Notes: generated by a model from the sequence alone, not told the origin. A stretch of DNA of 64,000 bases from Bradyrhizobium sp. 139 (GCF_023074175.1 NZ_JADPKS010000008.1:358338-422337), one strand, 5' to 3'; positions 35,617-44,409 are shown, numbered from the stretch's first letter. Program-made: numbers and translations.

Positions 35617-35862
35617 TCACTTCTGCTCTTTGATCTGGCCGCTGCTGTCGACGACCAGCCGCACGTTCTTGCCGTTCTTCACGGCCTTGGCGGTCGTGCC
35701 CTCGGCAGTCGACTTGATGTCGCTGACCTGCGAGTAGCCGGCCGCCTGGATCCTGGCGGCCAGTTCCTCTTGAGTCAGCGCCTGTGCACGCGACGGCCCG
35801 CCCGCGAGCGCCAGAAGCAGGACCGTGTGAAAGATTGTCCGCGTTCGCATGTTCGTTCGCAT
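35617..35862 (-). CDS. Small secreted PepSY-like protein (81 aa)
   Basis: From the ATG at 35860-35862 the protein begins MRTNMRTRTIFHTVLLLALA with a signal peptide cut near SRA-Q. The mature ~55 aa, EELAARIQAAGYSQVSDIKS then KNGKNVRLVVDSSGQIKEQ, is a single PepSY-type domain. AGGAG lies 7 bases upstream of this ATG, which decides the start. Such small periplasmic PepSY proteins may inhibit sensors or peptidases; no function is known here. It lies 49 bp upstream of DUF1259. Confidence 0.82.
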   Translation of the reverse strand: MRTNMRTRTIFHTVLLLALAGGPSRAQALTQEELAARIQAAGYSQVSDIKSTAEGTTAKAVKNGKNVRLVVDSSGQIKEQK

Positions 35863-36411
35863 CTTCGTTCTCCTGGTCGTATCCCTGCCCCAGGTGAACC
35901 CCGTTTCGCGAACTTGCCCCTCTACGAGGCGCAGCAGGACGCCGGCATCGATGCGCACGCCGATGAGCATCGGCGCCGCCGGCGTGCCGATAAGGCGAGA
36001 CAATCTGTGGGATGAAATCGAGATGTATGATGACATGCTGCGCCCTTGGTGATCAGGACGCGATTCTTGGGCATGTCGCCTCGCGAGGAGATCGCACTTC
36101 CCCGTACCCAGATAGAAAGCCCCGAGCGCGGAGCTGTCAACCGTCACTGCTCGAGCGTCACGAAGAGTTCACTGTCCGAACGGAACCGCGCCGCCACCAT
36201 CTTGAAACTTGTGGGTGGCCTCATTGAGGTCCCTCACGTGGGGACAAAGCAGACTCCCCGTGAGGCCTCGGTCCAAGCGCTGTGCAGCAGTTGCTCGCGG
36301 TCGACGGCGCGTTCGTCTGGCTCGATCCGATCCATCAGGGCAAGACACGCGTGCTGAGCTCGACAGCAAGCCACCGCGAAGATGTACGGCGAGACGGTAG
36401 CGGCTGAGCGG
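35863..36411. other. 549-bp region without a firm gene
   Basis: It separates the PepSY gene from the cytochrome gene. A minus-strand frame at 36234-36428 (TTG start, 64 aa, containing CRAQHACLALMDRIEPDERA) has a natural-looking composition and overlaps the end of the cytochrome gene, but lacks a good start signal. No promoter or hairpin stands out. Confidence 0.5.
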
Positions 36412-36428
36412 TCAGCATCGGGGTTCAA
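36234..36428 (-). CDS. Possible 64-aa protein, low support
   Basis: The frame starts TTG just inside the end of the cytochrome gene. Residues 20-55 (ACCRAQHACLALMDRIEPDE and DREQLLHSAWTEASRGV) look like an amphipathic, real protein with Cys and His residues, but there is no ribosome-binding site and the N-terminal part is weak. It could be the 3' remnant of a lost gene. Confidence 0.25.
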   Translation of the reverse strand: MNPDADRSAATVSPYIFAVACCRAQHACLALMDRIEPDERAVDREQLLHSAWTEASRGVCFVPT

Positions 36429-37116
36429 TCATTCTGCTGATCTCCTCGGGGGCAGCGAAGATCACGTCGGCGCGATCGCCCATCATTCCCGCCGGGACGA
36501 TAGCCGGTGTCCCGCTCTCCGGGCCGTCCTTGCTGGTGTCCGTCTTGATCCGGAGATTGCGTTCCCAAAACGCGCGCGTCTTGCCGTCGGCCGTGGTAAC
36601 GCGATACGTGTCCCGGCAGTGGGCAATGCTCGTCACCCGCTCGGAAGGCTGAAGGCTCTTCAGGTTCGGAACGAGCCCACCTCCCATCATTCCGCCCATC
36701 ATGCCGCCCATGCCTTGGGCCGTTTGCCCTGGCGCTGCGCCTGGCTTGGTTGCCTCCTTCAGGAAGGCGAGCAAATCGGCGCGCGTGCGAGCATTTTTGA
36801 TACCCTCGAACGGCATGGCATTGTCCGGCACCATGCGCGCCGGATCGGTCAACCAGGCGTCCAGCGAGCGGTCATCCCAAATGATCCCCGAAGCTTTCAG
36901 CGCGTCGGAGTAGCGGTCGAAACTCGGCAAGCTTCCGGCCTTCCTTCTCCAGAGGTTTGCAAGACTTGGCCCCGTCATGTTGCGGTCGGGCTCAAGCGAG
37001 TGACATGCTGCACAGGCCCGAAAATCCTGCTCCCCGCGAGCCACGCTGTCCTGCTGCGCGCGAGCCGGTGGGGAGACGAGGACAGCAGCGAGCGCCACAA
37101 GTAGAATGCGATGCAT
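36412..37116 (-). CDS. Secreted c-type cytochrome with Met-rich linker and C-terminal domain
   Basis: The 234-aa protein has a signal peptide (MHRILLVALAAVLVSPPARA). A class I cytochrome c domain follows with heme motif CAACH (Cys35-Cys38-His39) and Met ligand in DNAMPFEG. Then comes a linker MGGMMGGMMGGG, and a ~90-aa extra domain (HCRDTYRVTTADGKTRAFWE, then MIEPRC at the end). The Met run and location next to cusAB suggest copper binding or copper-dependent electron transfer. GAGGAGATT 8 bases upstream supports the ATG. The upstream 42-aa gene ends 2 bp before its start. Confidence 0.88.
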   Translation of the reverse strand: MHRILLVALAAVLVSPPARAQQDSVARGEQDFRACAACHSLEPDRNMTGPSLANLWRRKAGSLPSFDRYSDALKASGIIWDDRSLDAWLTDPARMVPDNAMPFEGIKNARTRADLLAFLKEATKPGAAPGQTAQGMGGMMGGMMGGGLVPNLKSLQPSERVTSIAHCRDTYRVTTADGKTRAFWERNLRIKTDTSKDGPESGTPAIVPAGMMGDRADVIFAAPEEISRMIEPRC

Positions 37117-37118
37117 GA

Positions 37119-37247
37119 TCAATCTCCTCGGCCTGAGAAGAACGGGTATTTGATCAACGCTGCCGCCCCCAACACCAGAACGATGACGATCAGGGCGGCC
37201 GTAAGGCCCATGTAGCCCATCATTCCCTGCATCATGTCGTGCATCAT
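37119..37247 (-). CDS. 42-aa Met-rich membrane peptide between cusA and cytochrome
   Basis: The frame reads MMHDMMQGMMGYMG, then a single membrane helix (LTAALIVIVLVLGAAALI) and a short tail KYPFFSGRGD. Seven of the first 13 residues are Met with one His and one Asp, which fits copper or silver binding on the periplasmic face. It is packed between cusA (9 bp away) and the cytochrome gene (2 bp away), with GAGGTGAG ahead of the ATG. It is likely a real, easily missed member of the operon. Confidence 0.7.
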   Translation of the reverse strand: MMHDMMQGMMGYMGLTAALIVIVLVLGAAALIKYPFFSGRGD

Positions 37248-37256
37248 TGGCTCACC

Positions 37257-40200
37257 TCATTTGGCAGGCTCCGGGATTCGCAATTTCGTGACGACCGCCT
37301 TCGACCTCGCCGGCAATCGTGGTTTGCCCACAGGAGGCAACCGGAAGCCTTTGACCAGGCCGAAGATCGCCGGGATCACGATCAGCGTGAGCAGGGTCGA
37401 CGAGATCATGCCGCCGATCATCGGCACCGCGATCCGCTGCATGATCTCGGAGCCGGCACCGTTGCTCCACATGATCGGCAGCAGTCCCGCCATGATGGCA
37501 ACCACGGTCATCATCTTCGGCCGGACGCGCTCGACAGCACCCTCCATGATGGCCTCGCGGAGGTCGGTCCGGCTCAATGTCCAACCCTCGGCGGCGCGGC
37601 GCGCCCTGATCTCCGCAAGCGCCTGGTTGAGGTAGATCAGCATCACGACGCCGGTCTCGGCGGCGACGCCGGCAAGCGCGATGAAGCCGACGGCCACCGC
37701 GACAGACAGGTTGAATCCGAGCCACCACATCAGCCAGAGGCCGCCGACCAGCGCGAACGGCAGCGACAGCATGACGATCATCGTGTCCGTCACCGACCTG
37801 AAATTGAGGTACAGCAGCAGGAAGATGATGAGCAGCGTCGCCGGCACAACGATCCTCAGGCGGGCAGCCGCGCGCTGCAAATATTCGTACTGGCCGCTCC
37901 AGACGACGTAGTAGCCGGTCGGAAACTGAATGCTCTCCGTCACGGCGCGTTGCGCATCGGTGACGTAGCTTCCGATGTCGCGATCCCGGATATCGACATA
38001 GATGTAAGTCGCGAGCTGGCCGTTCTCCGTCCGGATCGACGTTGGTCCGCGCGCAGGCTCGATCCTGGCCACTTCGCCGAGGGGCACGGCGCCGCCCGCC
38101 GGCATCGGCACCAGGATGTCGTTGGCGATGGCGCTGGGATTGTCGCGGAGATCGCGCGGGTAGCGCATGTTCACCGTGAAGCGCTGGCGGCCTTCCACGG
38201 TCGTGGTGACCGTCTGACCACCGAGGGCGGCCGCAATGGTGTCCTGGACATCCTGGATCAGGATGCCGTAGCGGGCGAGCGCCTCGCGATCCGGGACGAT
38301 CTCGAGATAGTAACCGCCGATGCCCCGTTCGGCATAGGCCGACGAGGTGCCGGCCACGGCCTTGATCACGCGTTCGATCTGCTTTGCCAACCGGTCGATC
38401 TCGACGAGCTCCGTGCCCATGACCTTGACGCCGACCGGCGTGCGGATGCCGGTCGACAGCATGTCGATGCGTGCCTTGATCGGCATGGTCCAGGCGTTGG
38501 AGACGCCCGGAAACTGCAGCGCCTTGTCCATCTCCGCGATGAGGCCGTCGATGGTGACGCCGGGGCGCCACTGCGCCTTCGGCTTCAAATTGACGACCGT
38601 CTCGAACATCTCGGTCGGCGCCGGGTCGGTCGCGGTCGCCGCCCGCCCGGCCTTGCCGTAGACCGAGGCGACCTCGGGAAAGGACTTGATGATCCGGTCC
38701 TGTGTCTGCATGAGTTCGGCGGCCTTGGTGACCGAGATGCCGGGCAGCGTCGTCGGCATGTAGAGAAGCGTGCCCTCGTTCAAGGTCGGCATGAACTCCG
38801 TGCCGAGCTGGCGTGCGGGCCAAATCGTGACGGCGAGGATTGCGAGGCAGGCCAGGATCACCAGCGTCTTGGCGCGCAGCACGCCCTTGATCACCGGTCG
38901 GTAGATCCAGATCAGGAAACGGTTGATGACGTTCCTGCTCTCCGGGACGATGCGGCCGCGGACGAAGATCACCATCAGCGCCGGCACAAGTGTCACCGAA
39001 AGAAGCGCCGCTGCGGCCATCGAAAACGTCTTCGTGAACGCCAGGGGGCTGAACAGCCTTCCCTCCTGCGATTCCAGCGTGAAGATCGGCATGAACGATA
39101 CGGTGATGATCAGCAAGCTGAAGAACAGCGCAGGCCCGACCTCGGATGCGGCGTGGATCAGGATCTGCACGCGCGATTGACCGGGCTTGGCGCGTTGGAG
39201 ATGTTTATGCGCGTTCTCGATCATGACGATCGCGGCATCCACCATCGCGCCGATCGCGATGGCGATGCCCCCGAGGCTCATGATGTTGGAGCCCAGCCCC
39301 AGCAGCTTCATGGCACCAAATGCCATCAGTACGCCCACCGGCAACATGAGAATCGCCACCAGCGCGCTACGGACGTGCAGCAGGAACACGATGCAGACCA
39401 ATGCGACGACAATGCTCTCCTCGAACAAGGTATCCTTGAGCGTGTCGATCGCCGCGTAGATCAGGTTGGAACGATCGTAGACCGGGACTATCTCGACCGA
39501 TTTCGGCAGGCTGCTCGCGATTTCGTCGAAGCGCTTCTTGACGCTTGCGATCACGTCGAGCGCATTGACGCCAAAGCGCTGCAGCACGATTCCGCTCGCA
39601 ACCTCGCCCTCCCCGTTCAATTCGGCGATTCCGCGTCGCTCGTCCGGGCCGAGCTCGACATTGGCAACGTCCCGCAGCAGCACCGGCGTGCCGTTGCTGG
39701 TCTTCAGCACGATGTTGCCGAGATCGTTGATGCTCTTGATGTAACCCTTGCCGCGGATGACGTATTCGAACTCGGAGAGCTCGACGGTGCGGCCGCCGAC
39801 GTCGGCGTTGCTGGCGCGGATGGCCTCCCGGATCTTCTGCATGCTGATGCCGCGGTCGCGCATCCGCTGCGGGTCAAGGACCACGTTGTACTGCTTGACG
39901 AAGCCGCCGATGCTGGCGACCTCGGCGACGCCTTCGGCCTTGGCCAACGCGAACTTCAGATTCCAGTCCTGGATCGTGCGTGTGTCCGCCAGGCTCAATT
40001 CCCTGGACATCACCGCGTATTGATAGACCCAGCCGACGCCGGTTGCGTCGGGTCCGATGGTCGGCGTGACGCCGGCGGGAAGCCGCGAGGCCGCGCCGTT
40101 GAGAAACTCCATGACGCGCGAGCGCGCCCAATAGATGTCGGTGCCGTCCTCGAAGATGACATAGACGAACGACACTCCAAAGAACGAGAAGCCGCGCACG

Positions 40201-40442
40201 ACCTTCGATTTCGGCACGGTCAGCATGGCCGTCGTCAGCGGATAGGTGACTTGATCCTCGATCACCTGCGGGGCCTGGCCGGAATACTCGGTGTAGACGA
40301 TGACCTGCGTGTCCGAAAGGTCGGGGATGGCATCAAGCGGAAGGTGGACCAGCGCATAGAGGCCGGCAGCAGCGGCAAAGCCGGTGCCGAACAGCACCAG
40401 CAGCAAATTGCGCGCCGACCAGGCGATGATGCGAGCAATCAT
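37257..40442 (-). CDS. cusA: CusA-type heavy-metal RND efflux pump (Cu/Ag)
   Basis: A 1061-aa inner-membrane pump with 12 helices and two large periplasmic loops. It has HME-RND features: PLDAIPDLSDTQVIVYTEY near the N-terminus, GIAIAIGAMVDAAIVMIENA in TM4 (proton relay Asp), and RIDMLSTGIRTPVGVKVMG, the CusA-type segment with a metal-binding Met. These favour copper/silver over the Zn/Co/Cd (CzcA) type. It exports metal from the periplasm or cytoplasm with CusB and an outer-membrane channel; no cusC is seen in the window. It overlaps cusB by 4 bp. Confidence 0.94.
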   Translation of the reverse strand: MIARIIAWSARNLLLVLFGTGFAAAAGLYALVHLPLDAIPDLSDTQVIVYTEYSGQAPQVIEDQVTYPLTTAMLTVPKSKVVRGFSFFGVSFVYVIFEDGTDIYWARSRVMEFLNGAASRLPAGVTPTIGPDATGVGWVYQYAVMSRELSLADTRTIQDWNLKFALAKAEGVAEVASIGGFVKQYNVVLDPQRMRDRGISMQKIREAIRASNADVGGRTVELSEFEYVIRGKGYIKSINDLGNIVLKTSNGTPVLLRDVANVELGPDERRGIAELNGEGEVASGIVLQRFGVNALDVIASVKKRFDEIASSLPKSVEIVPVYDRSNLIYAAIDTLKDTLFEESIVVALVCIVFLLHVRSALVAILMLPVGVLMAFGAMKLLGLGSNIMSLGGIAIAIGAMVDAAIVMIENAHKHLQRAKPGQSRVQILIHAASEVGPALFFSLLIITVSFMPIFTLESQEGRLFSPLAFTKTFSMAAAALLSVTLVPALMVIFVRGRIVPESRNVINRFLIWIYRPVIKGVLRAKTLVILACLAILAVTIWPARQLGTEFMPTLNEGTLLYMPTTLPGISVTKAAELMQTQDRIIKSFPEVASVYGKAGRAATATDPAPTEMFETVVNLKPKAQWRPGVTIDGLIAEMDKALQFPGVSNAWTMPIKARIDMLSTGIRTPVGVKVMGTELVEIDRLAKQIERVIKAVAGTSSAYAERGIGGYYLEIVPDREALARYGILIQDVQDTIAAALGGQTVTTTVEGRQRFTVNMRYPRDLRDNPSAIANDILVPMPAGGAVPLGEVARIEPARGPTSIRTENGQLATYIYVDIRDRDIGSYVTDAQRAVTESIQFPTGYYVVWSGQYEYLQRAAARLRIVVPATLLIIFLLLYLNFRSVTDTMIVMLSLPFALVGGLWLMWWLGFNLSVAVAVGFIALAGVAAETGVVMLIYLNQALAEIRARRAAEGWTLSRTDLREAIMEGAVERVRPKMMTVVAIMAGLLPIMWSNGAGSEIMQRIAVPMIGGMISSTLLTLIVIPAIFGLVKGFRLPPVGKPRLPARSKAVVTKLRIPEPAK

Positions 40443-41869
40443 CTGTGATCTCCGGTCGGCGTACCGGAGCCGGCCTCGGCGGCTCGGGGCGCCCCCTCGG
40501 CGAAGCCCTTCAGCGCCGCCTTCAGGTTGCTTTCCGCATCGATCAGGAAGTTGGCGGAGGTGACCACCGCCTCACCGTCCGTAAGTCCGTCCCGCACCTC
40601 GATATAGCCGCCGCCGCGGCGCCCGAGCTTCACCTCCCTCGGCTCGAAGCGCCCTTCTCCCCTGTCGACGAGGACGGCCTGCCGGCTGCCGGTGTCGAGC
40701 ACGGAGCTGTCGGGCACCACCAGGACCGGGCTAGAATCGGCCGTGTCGATGTCGGCATCGACGTACATGTCCGGCAACAATATCGCGTCCGGATTGGCAA
40801 GCTCGATCCGGACACGAACGGTTCGGGTGTCGCGGTTCACCTGCGGATAGATGACGGCGATCTGTCCCGCGAAGGTTCGGCCGGGGAAGCTGCGCGCACG
40901 GACTGCGACGGACTGACCGATGGCGATATTCCCGAGATCACGCTCGGCCACGTCGGCCAGAGCCCAGACGACCGAGGTGTCCGCGATGCGGAACAGCACA
41001 TCGCCGGGATTGGCGCGCATGCCTTCGATCGCGTTGCGTTCGAGCACGACACCGTCGCGCGGCGCCGACCAGCGTATGGTGACGAGCGCGGTCCGCGTCC
41101 TCTCCATCTCCGCGATGACCGGCTCCGGCACGTCGAGATTGACCAGGCGCTGCCGCGAACCCCGGCCGTAGATCTCGAGACCGCCGACCGTTTTGGAGCT
41201 GATCGTGGCGAGATATTCCGCCGCCGCGGAAACGACCGCCGAGCTGTAGATCTCCATCAGAGGCTGGCCGGCCTTCACGCGCGTGCCGGTGGTCACGTCG
41301 GCGACCTTCTGCACGAAGCTTTCGGCGCGCATCGCGATCACCGACACGCGGCGCTCGTCCAGCTGGATCGTGCCGGGCGCCTTGACGGCGACGCGGATCG
41401 CGCGCCTGCCGACCGGCTCCGACTTCACGCCGGTGCGCTGGATCTTGCCGGGCGAAAGCTTCACCGTGCCGTCGTCGGTGTCATCGCCTTCGTAGACCGG
41501 AACATAGTCCATCCCCATGGCGTCCTTCTTCGGCGCGGGCGAGGTGTCCGGCAGCCCCATGGGATTGCGGTAGTAGAGAATTTTTCGCGAGGAAGCCGCC
41601 TGCCTCTTCGGCGTCGCCGGCCCGGCGGCCGCTCCATCGTCGTCGAAGACCGGCAGATAGTCCCGCCCGCGCTCGTCCTTCTTCGGACCCGCGGACCAGA
41701 GCGGCGCGCCGGTCGGATCGCGATAATAGAGCGGAGTTCGGTCCGCGGCTGCCGCAGCCGGGGCGAACCCGGCCAGCGCGGGCTGGCGCGGGCCCTTCGA
41801 ATACGAGGAGGCGCCCAGGACCAGGCCGCCGCCCAGCGCAAGAGCCGTCAGAAGACGCAGCATTTTCAT
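40439..41869 (-). CDS. cusB: CusB-type periplasmic adaptor with two metal-binding domains
   Basis: The 476-aa protein has an N-terminal anchor/signal (MKMLRLLTALALGGGLVLGA). Two heavy-metal-binding modules come next, YYRDPTGAPLWSAGPKKDE and YYRNPMGLPDTSPAPKKDA, each ending in a DYLPVF/DYVPVY motif. The membrane-fusion core follows (barrel-sandwich, hairpin, beta-barrel: APRDGVVLERNAIEGMRANP, TRTVRVRIELANP). The first module has lost its Met (PTGAP versus PMGLP), so it may bind metal poorly. It links CusA to the outer-membrane channel. Confidence 0.92.
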   Translation of the reverse strand: MKMLRLLTALALGGGLVLGASSYSKGPRQPALAGFAPAAAAADRTPLYYRDPTGAPLWSAGPKKDERGRDYLPVFDDDGAAAGPATPKRQAASSRKILYYRNPMGLPDTSPAPKKDAMGMDYVPVYEGDDTDDGTVKLSPGKIQRTGVKSEPVGRRAIRVAVKAPGTIQLDERRVSVIAMRAESFVQKVADVTTGTRVKAGQPLMEIYSSAVVSAAAEYLATISSKTVGGLEIYGRGSRQRLVNLDVPEPVIAEMERTRTALVTIRWSAPRDGVVLERNAIEGMRANPGDVLFRIADTSVVWALADVAERDLGNIAIGQSVAVRARSFPGRTFAGQIAVIYPQVNRDTRTVRVRIELANPDAILLPDMYVDADIDTADSSPVLVVPDSSVLDTGSRQAVLVDRGEGRFEPREVKLGRRGGGYIEVRDGLTDGEAVVTSANFLIDAESNLKAALKGFAEGAPRAAEAGSGTPTGDHR

Positions 41870-41952
41870 GGCGTGTATCCGCGGACCCGGAGAGCGCGTC
41901 CGAATGAATGGAAAAGGAAAATATCGAGCGCCGCCGGGCGGCGCCCGAACGC

Positions 41953-42345
41953 TCACTTGGTCGCCGTGACGATCACCTTGCCGGTGACCGTCTCCGGTTC
42001 GCCCTGCACCTTCGCAGATAGCGTCATCTGGTAGCGGCCGGCCATCGGCAGGTCCGTCTTGAAAGCGTACACGCCCGGCTCCTTCGACGGCAGCGGGGCA
42101 ACCGCCGACTCCATCTCGGCCATCCCGTCCGGAGCCATGTCGACGCGGGTCTTGAAGATGACCGCGTCCGGCACCGGCTTGCCGGTCTGCTTGTTGGTCA
42201 AGCGAACGGCGAGCATGACGTCGCCGCCCTTCTTCATCTGCGGATTGACGGGCTCGAAGGTGTAGTCGCCGGCGCCCGCGATGGCGGCCGACGCGGCAAG
42301 CGAAAGGGTGGCGGCGAGAGCCGCGGTGCTGACTTTGGAAAGCAT
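41953..42345 (-). CDS. YtkA/FixH-like periplasmic protein
   Basis: The 130-aa secreted protein (signal peptide MLSKVSTAALAATLSLAASA) has an Ig-like YtkA/FixH fold: YTFEPVNPQMKKGGDVMLAV, KPVPDAVIFKTRVDMAPDGM and KEPGVYAFKTDLPMAGRYQM. Proteins like this are common in cus/cop operons. Several Met residues may bind Cu(I). It is 83 bp upstream of cusB on the same strand, so it probably leads the operon together with the next gene. Confidence 0.87.
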   Translation of the reverse strand: MLSKVSTAALAATLSLAASAAIAGAGDYTFEPVNPQMKKGGDVMLAVRLTNKQTGKPVPDAVIFKTRVDMAPDGMAEMESAVAPLPSKEPGVYAFKTDLPMAGRYQMTLSAKVQGEPETVTGKVIVTATK

Positions 42346-42447
42346 TGTCCTGTCCTCATAGATTGATCTCAGCCGCGGCGCCCCGGGGGCGCGCGCGTCA
42401 GTCGTCGTCGCGAGCAGGCATGCCGCTCGCGTCTCAGGCTTGCGAGA

Positions 42448-42828
42448 TCAGGTGCGAGGAGGTCGGAAGGGAGGACTGCCGCCGCGGAAGGAGACGACCT
42501 GATCGGCGGGAATGGCCAGCCTGCTCGCCGCTATCGCGAAATACCCGAAAGCGACGGACCGCACGTCGCCAAGCGCGATGATCCCGCCGACGCAGCAGAA
42601 GCCCATCCCGCACTTGTAGGTGCCGGTATGGGAGCTCGTTCCCTTCATGTCCGGACAACAATCGTCCATCGACATATCGGCGTCGCCACCCATTTGCATG
42701 GCCGTCTGCTGCATGGCCGTCTGCATGTCATCCGGCGACATGGCAAGGTCCGCAGCCGACGCGGCAACCGGCAGCATCGCCAGGGATATGGCGATTGCGA
42801 GTGCCAGGATGGTACGGACGAACCGCAT
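42448..42828 (-). CDS. Small secreted Cys/Met-rich protein
   Basis: The 126-aa protein starts MRFVRTILALAIAISLAMLP, a signal peptide. The mature part has a Met/Gln-rich stretch (MQTAMQQTAMQMGGDADMSM), a CCPDMKG motif and CGMGFCCVGG, so five Cys and many Met, which fits copper or silver binding. A second hydrophobic segment spans about residues 75-100. No named family is recognised. An in-frame start at 42873 would add 15 basic residues. It is the first gene of the leftward cus cluster. Confidence 0.8.
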   Translation of the reverse strand: MRFVRTILALAIAISLAMLPVAASAADLAMSPDDMQTAMQQTAMQMGGDADMSMDDCCPDMKGTSSHTGTYKCGMGFCCVGGIIALGDVRSVAFGYFAIAASRLAIPADQVVSFRGGSPPFRPPRT

Positions 42829-43004
42829 CGATATTGACTTACCTTTCGGACCGAAGCGCTGCCTCAATACCATATTCCGGCGACGAAAACATTCCTTGAT
42901 CCCGCTCAAGCATTCGTGACCGATGCGCTCCGAGTGCGAGCGGCGCGAGGGCATCTGTCGCCCTGGACGGAAGCGAGATCATGCCGAGCCCGCGGGGACT
43001 TGGG

Positions 43005-44360
43005 TCACGAGCAACCGCACCCGGCGTTGCCTGCCTTCCTGGCCGATTCATCCGCGGCGCAGCAGGCTGACGGCTCCTGCTTCGCCGGGCCGCCGCAGCA
43101 TCCGGCCCCTGACTCCACGCCGCCGCGCGTGCAGACGCCGGTCTCCGGCAGCACCAGCTCGACCCGTGCCGCGGCCTTCTTGTCGCCCGCAATGTTAGCG
43201 GCGATCGAACGGACCTGCTCGTATCCCGTCACCATCAGGAAGGTCGGAGCACGACCGTAGGATTTCATGCCGGCAAGATAGAAGCCCGGCTCATCGTGCG
43301 CGAGCTCGCGAGCGCCATGCGGGCGGACCGTTCCGCAACTATGTTCATTGGGGTCGATCAACGGCGCCAGCGCGACCGGCGCCTCGATGGCCGGATCAAG
43401 CCGAAGCCGCAGTTCGGACAGGAACGAAAGATCAGGACGGAAACCGGTCGCAACGATCAACTCATCTGCGACCACGCTGCGCGCACCGCAGCATGCGCCT
43501 GCGGAAATCTCGAGGCGACCTTCGGCCTGCGAGACGTGAGTGACACCGAATCCGGTCTCGACGCTGATTTTCCCGGCGGCCACGAGCGCGGCGAAGGCGG
43601 TGCCCAATTCGCCGCGCGCGGCAAGCTTGTCATTGCTGCCGCCGCCAAAGGCTTTTGCGGGATCAGTGCCGCGCAACAGCCAGACGGGCCGCGTGCCGGG
43701 CACCTCGCCCGCAAGCCGCACGAGATCGATCAGCGTTCCCACGGCGGAATGGCCGGCCCCGAGCACAGCCACGGTCTTCCCGGCATATCTGGCACGATCG
43801 GCACCTCGCACATCCGGCATGCCATAGGCGATGCGGTCAGCGCGCTCTCGCTCACCGATCGCAGGCAAGCCGTTGCCGCCGGCAGGATTTGGAGAGAACC
43901 ACGTGCCGGATGCGTCGATGACGGCATCAGCGCGCAAGGTTTCGGCGCCCTTGCCGTTCTGATAGCGGATTTCGAACGGCGCCTGCTCCCGCTCCTTGGT
44001 CTTCGCCTTGTCGAAGCCAACGCGGCTGATGGCCGTGACACGGCTGGAGGTCCGGATCGTTTTCCGCAGCGGCGTTCGCGTCGCGAGCGGCTGGAGGTAG
44101 CGCTCGATCAGTTCACCGCCAGTCGGATAGGACTGAGGCTCCGGCGAATTCCATCCGGTCGGCGCGAGCAGGCGCGCCGCCGCCTTGTCGATGTTGTATT
44201 CCCATGGCGAGAACAGCTGGACATGCTGCCACTGACGGACCGCGTGCCCGGCTTCGGGGCCGGCCTCGATCACGATGGGCGACATGCCGCGTTCGAGCAC
44301 GTGCGCGGCGGCTGCCAAGCCGACCGGCCCCGCCCCGATGATGGCTATCGTCTTATTCAT
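43005..44360 (-). CDS. arsO: ArsO-like FAD/NAD(P)-binding flavoprotein with Cys-rich tail
   Basis: The 451-aa protein has FAD motif IAIIGAGPVGLAAAAHV at the start, NADPH motif VAVLGAGHSAVGTLIDL in the middle, and ATGFRPDLSFL near the end, as in flavin monooxygenase-type proteins of ars operons. The C-terminus is unusual: GAGCCGGPAKQEPSACCAAD then GCGCS, with six Cys, probably binding trivalent arsenic. ArsO proteins are linked to arsenic resistance by context. Regulated by the operator-like site at 44377-44397 just upstream. It follows an arsR gene by 49 bp. Confidence 0.8.
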   Translation of the reverse strand: MNKTIAIIGAGPVGLAAAAHVLERGMSPIVIEAGPEAGHAVRQWQHVQLFSPWEYNIDKAAARLLAPTGWNSPEPQSYPTGGELIERYLQPLATRTPLRKTIRTSSRVTAISRVGFDKAKTKEREQAPFEIRYQNGKGAETLRADAVIDASGTWFSPNPAGGNGLPAIGERERADRIAYGMPDVRGADRARYAGKTVAVLGAGHSAVGTLIDLVRLAGEVPGTRPVWLLRGTDPAKAFGGGSNDKLAARGELGTAFAALVAAGKISVETGFGVTHVSQAEGRLEISAGACCGARSVVADELIVATGFRPDLSFLSELRLRLDPAIEAPVALAPLIDPNEHSCGTVRPHGARELAHDEPGFYLAGMKSYGRAPTFLMVTGYEQVRSIAANIAGDKKAAARVELVLPETGVCTRGGVESGAGCCGGPAKQEPSACCAADESARKAGNAGCGCS

Positions 44361-44376
44361 TTTTCTTATCCCATCT

Positions 44377-44397
44377 TTCTAGAATAATCGAAGAATT
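44377..44397. promoter_or_regulatory. ArsR operator-like site 1 (before arsO)
   Basis: This 21-bp site starts TTCTAGAATA and contains TCGAA. It matches site 2 (44770-44790) at 18 of 21 positions. It sits in the 49-bp gap between arsR and arsO, 17 bp before the arsO start, where a repressor would block a local promoter. Confidence 0.7.
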
Positions 44398-44409
44398 GGG
44401 CCGAGAAAA

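Noticed and set aside
22040..36411. Insertion sequence or prophage in the gene-poor stretch
   Set aside because: No transposase, integrase, terminal inverted repeats with target duplication, or phage genes were found; only short degenerate repeats.
37239..40448. 1069-codon open frame on the plus strand, opposite cusA
   Set aside because: It is the antisense shadow of a well-recognised CusA gene; its product is rich in His, Arg and Asp with no natural domain, as expected for the complementary strand of high-GC coding DNA.
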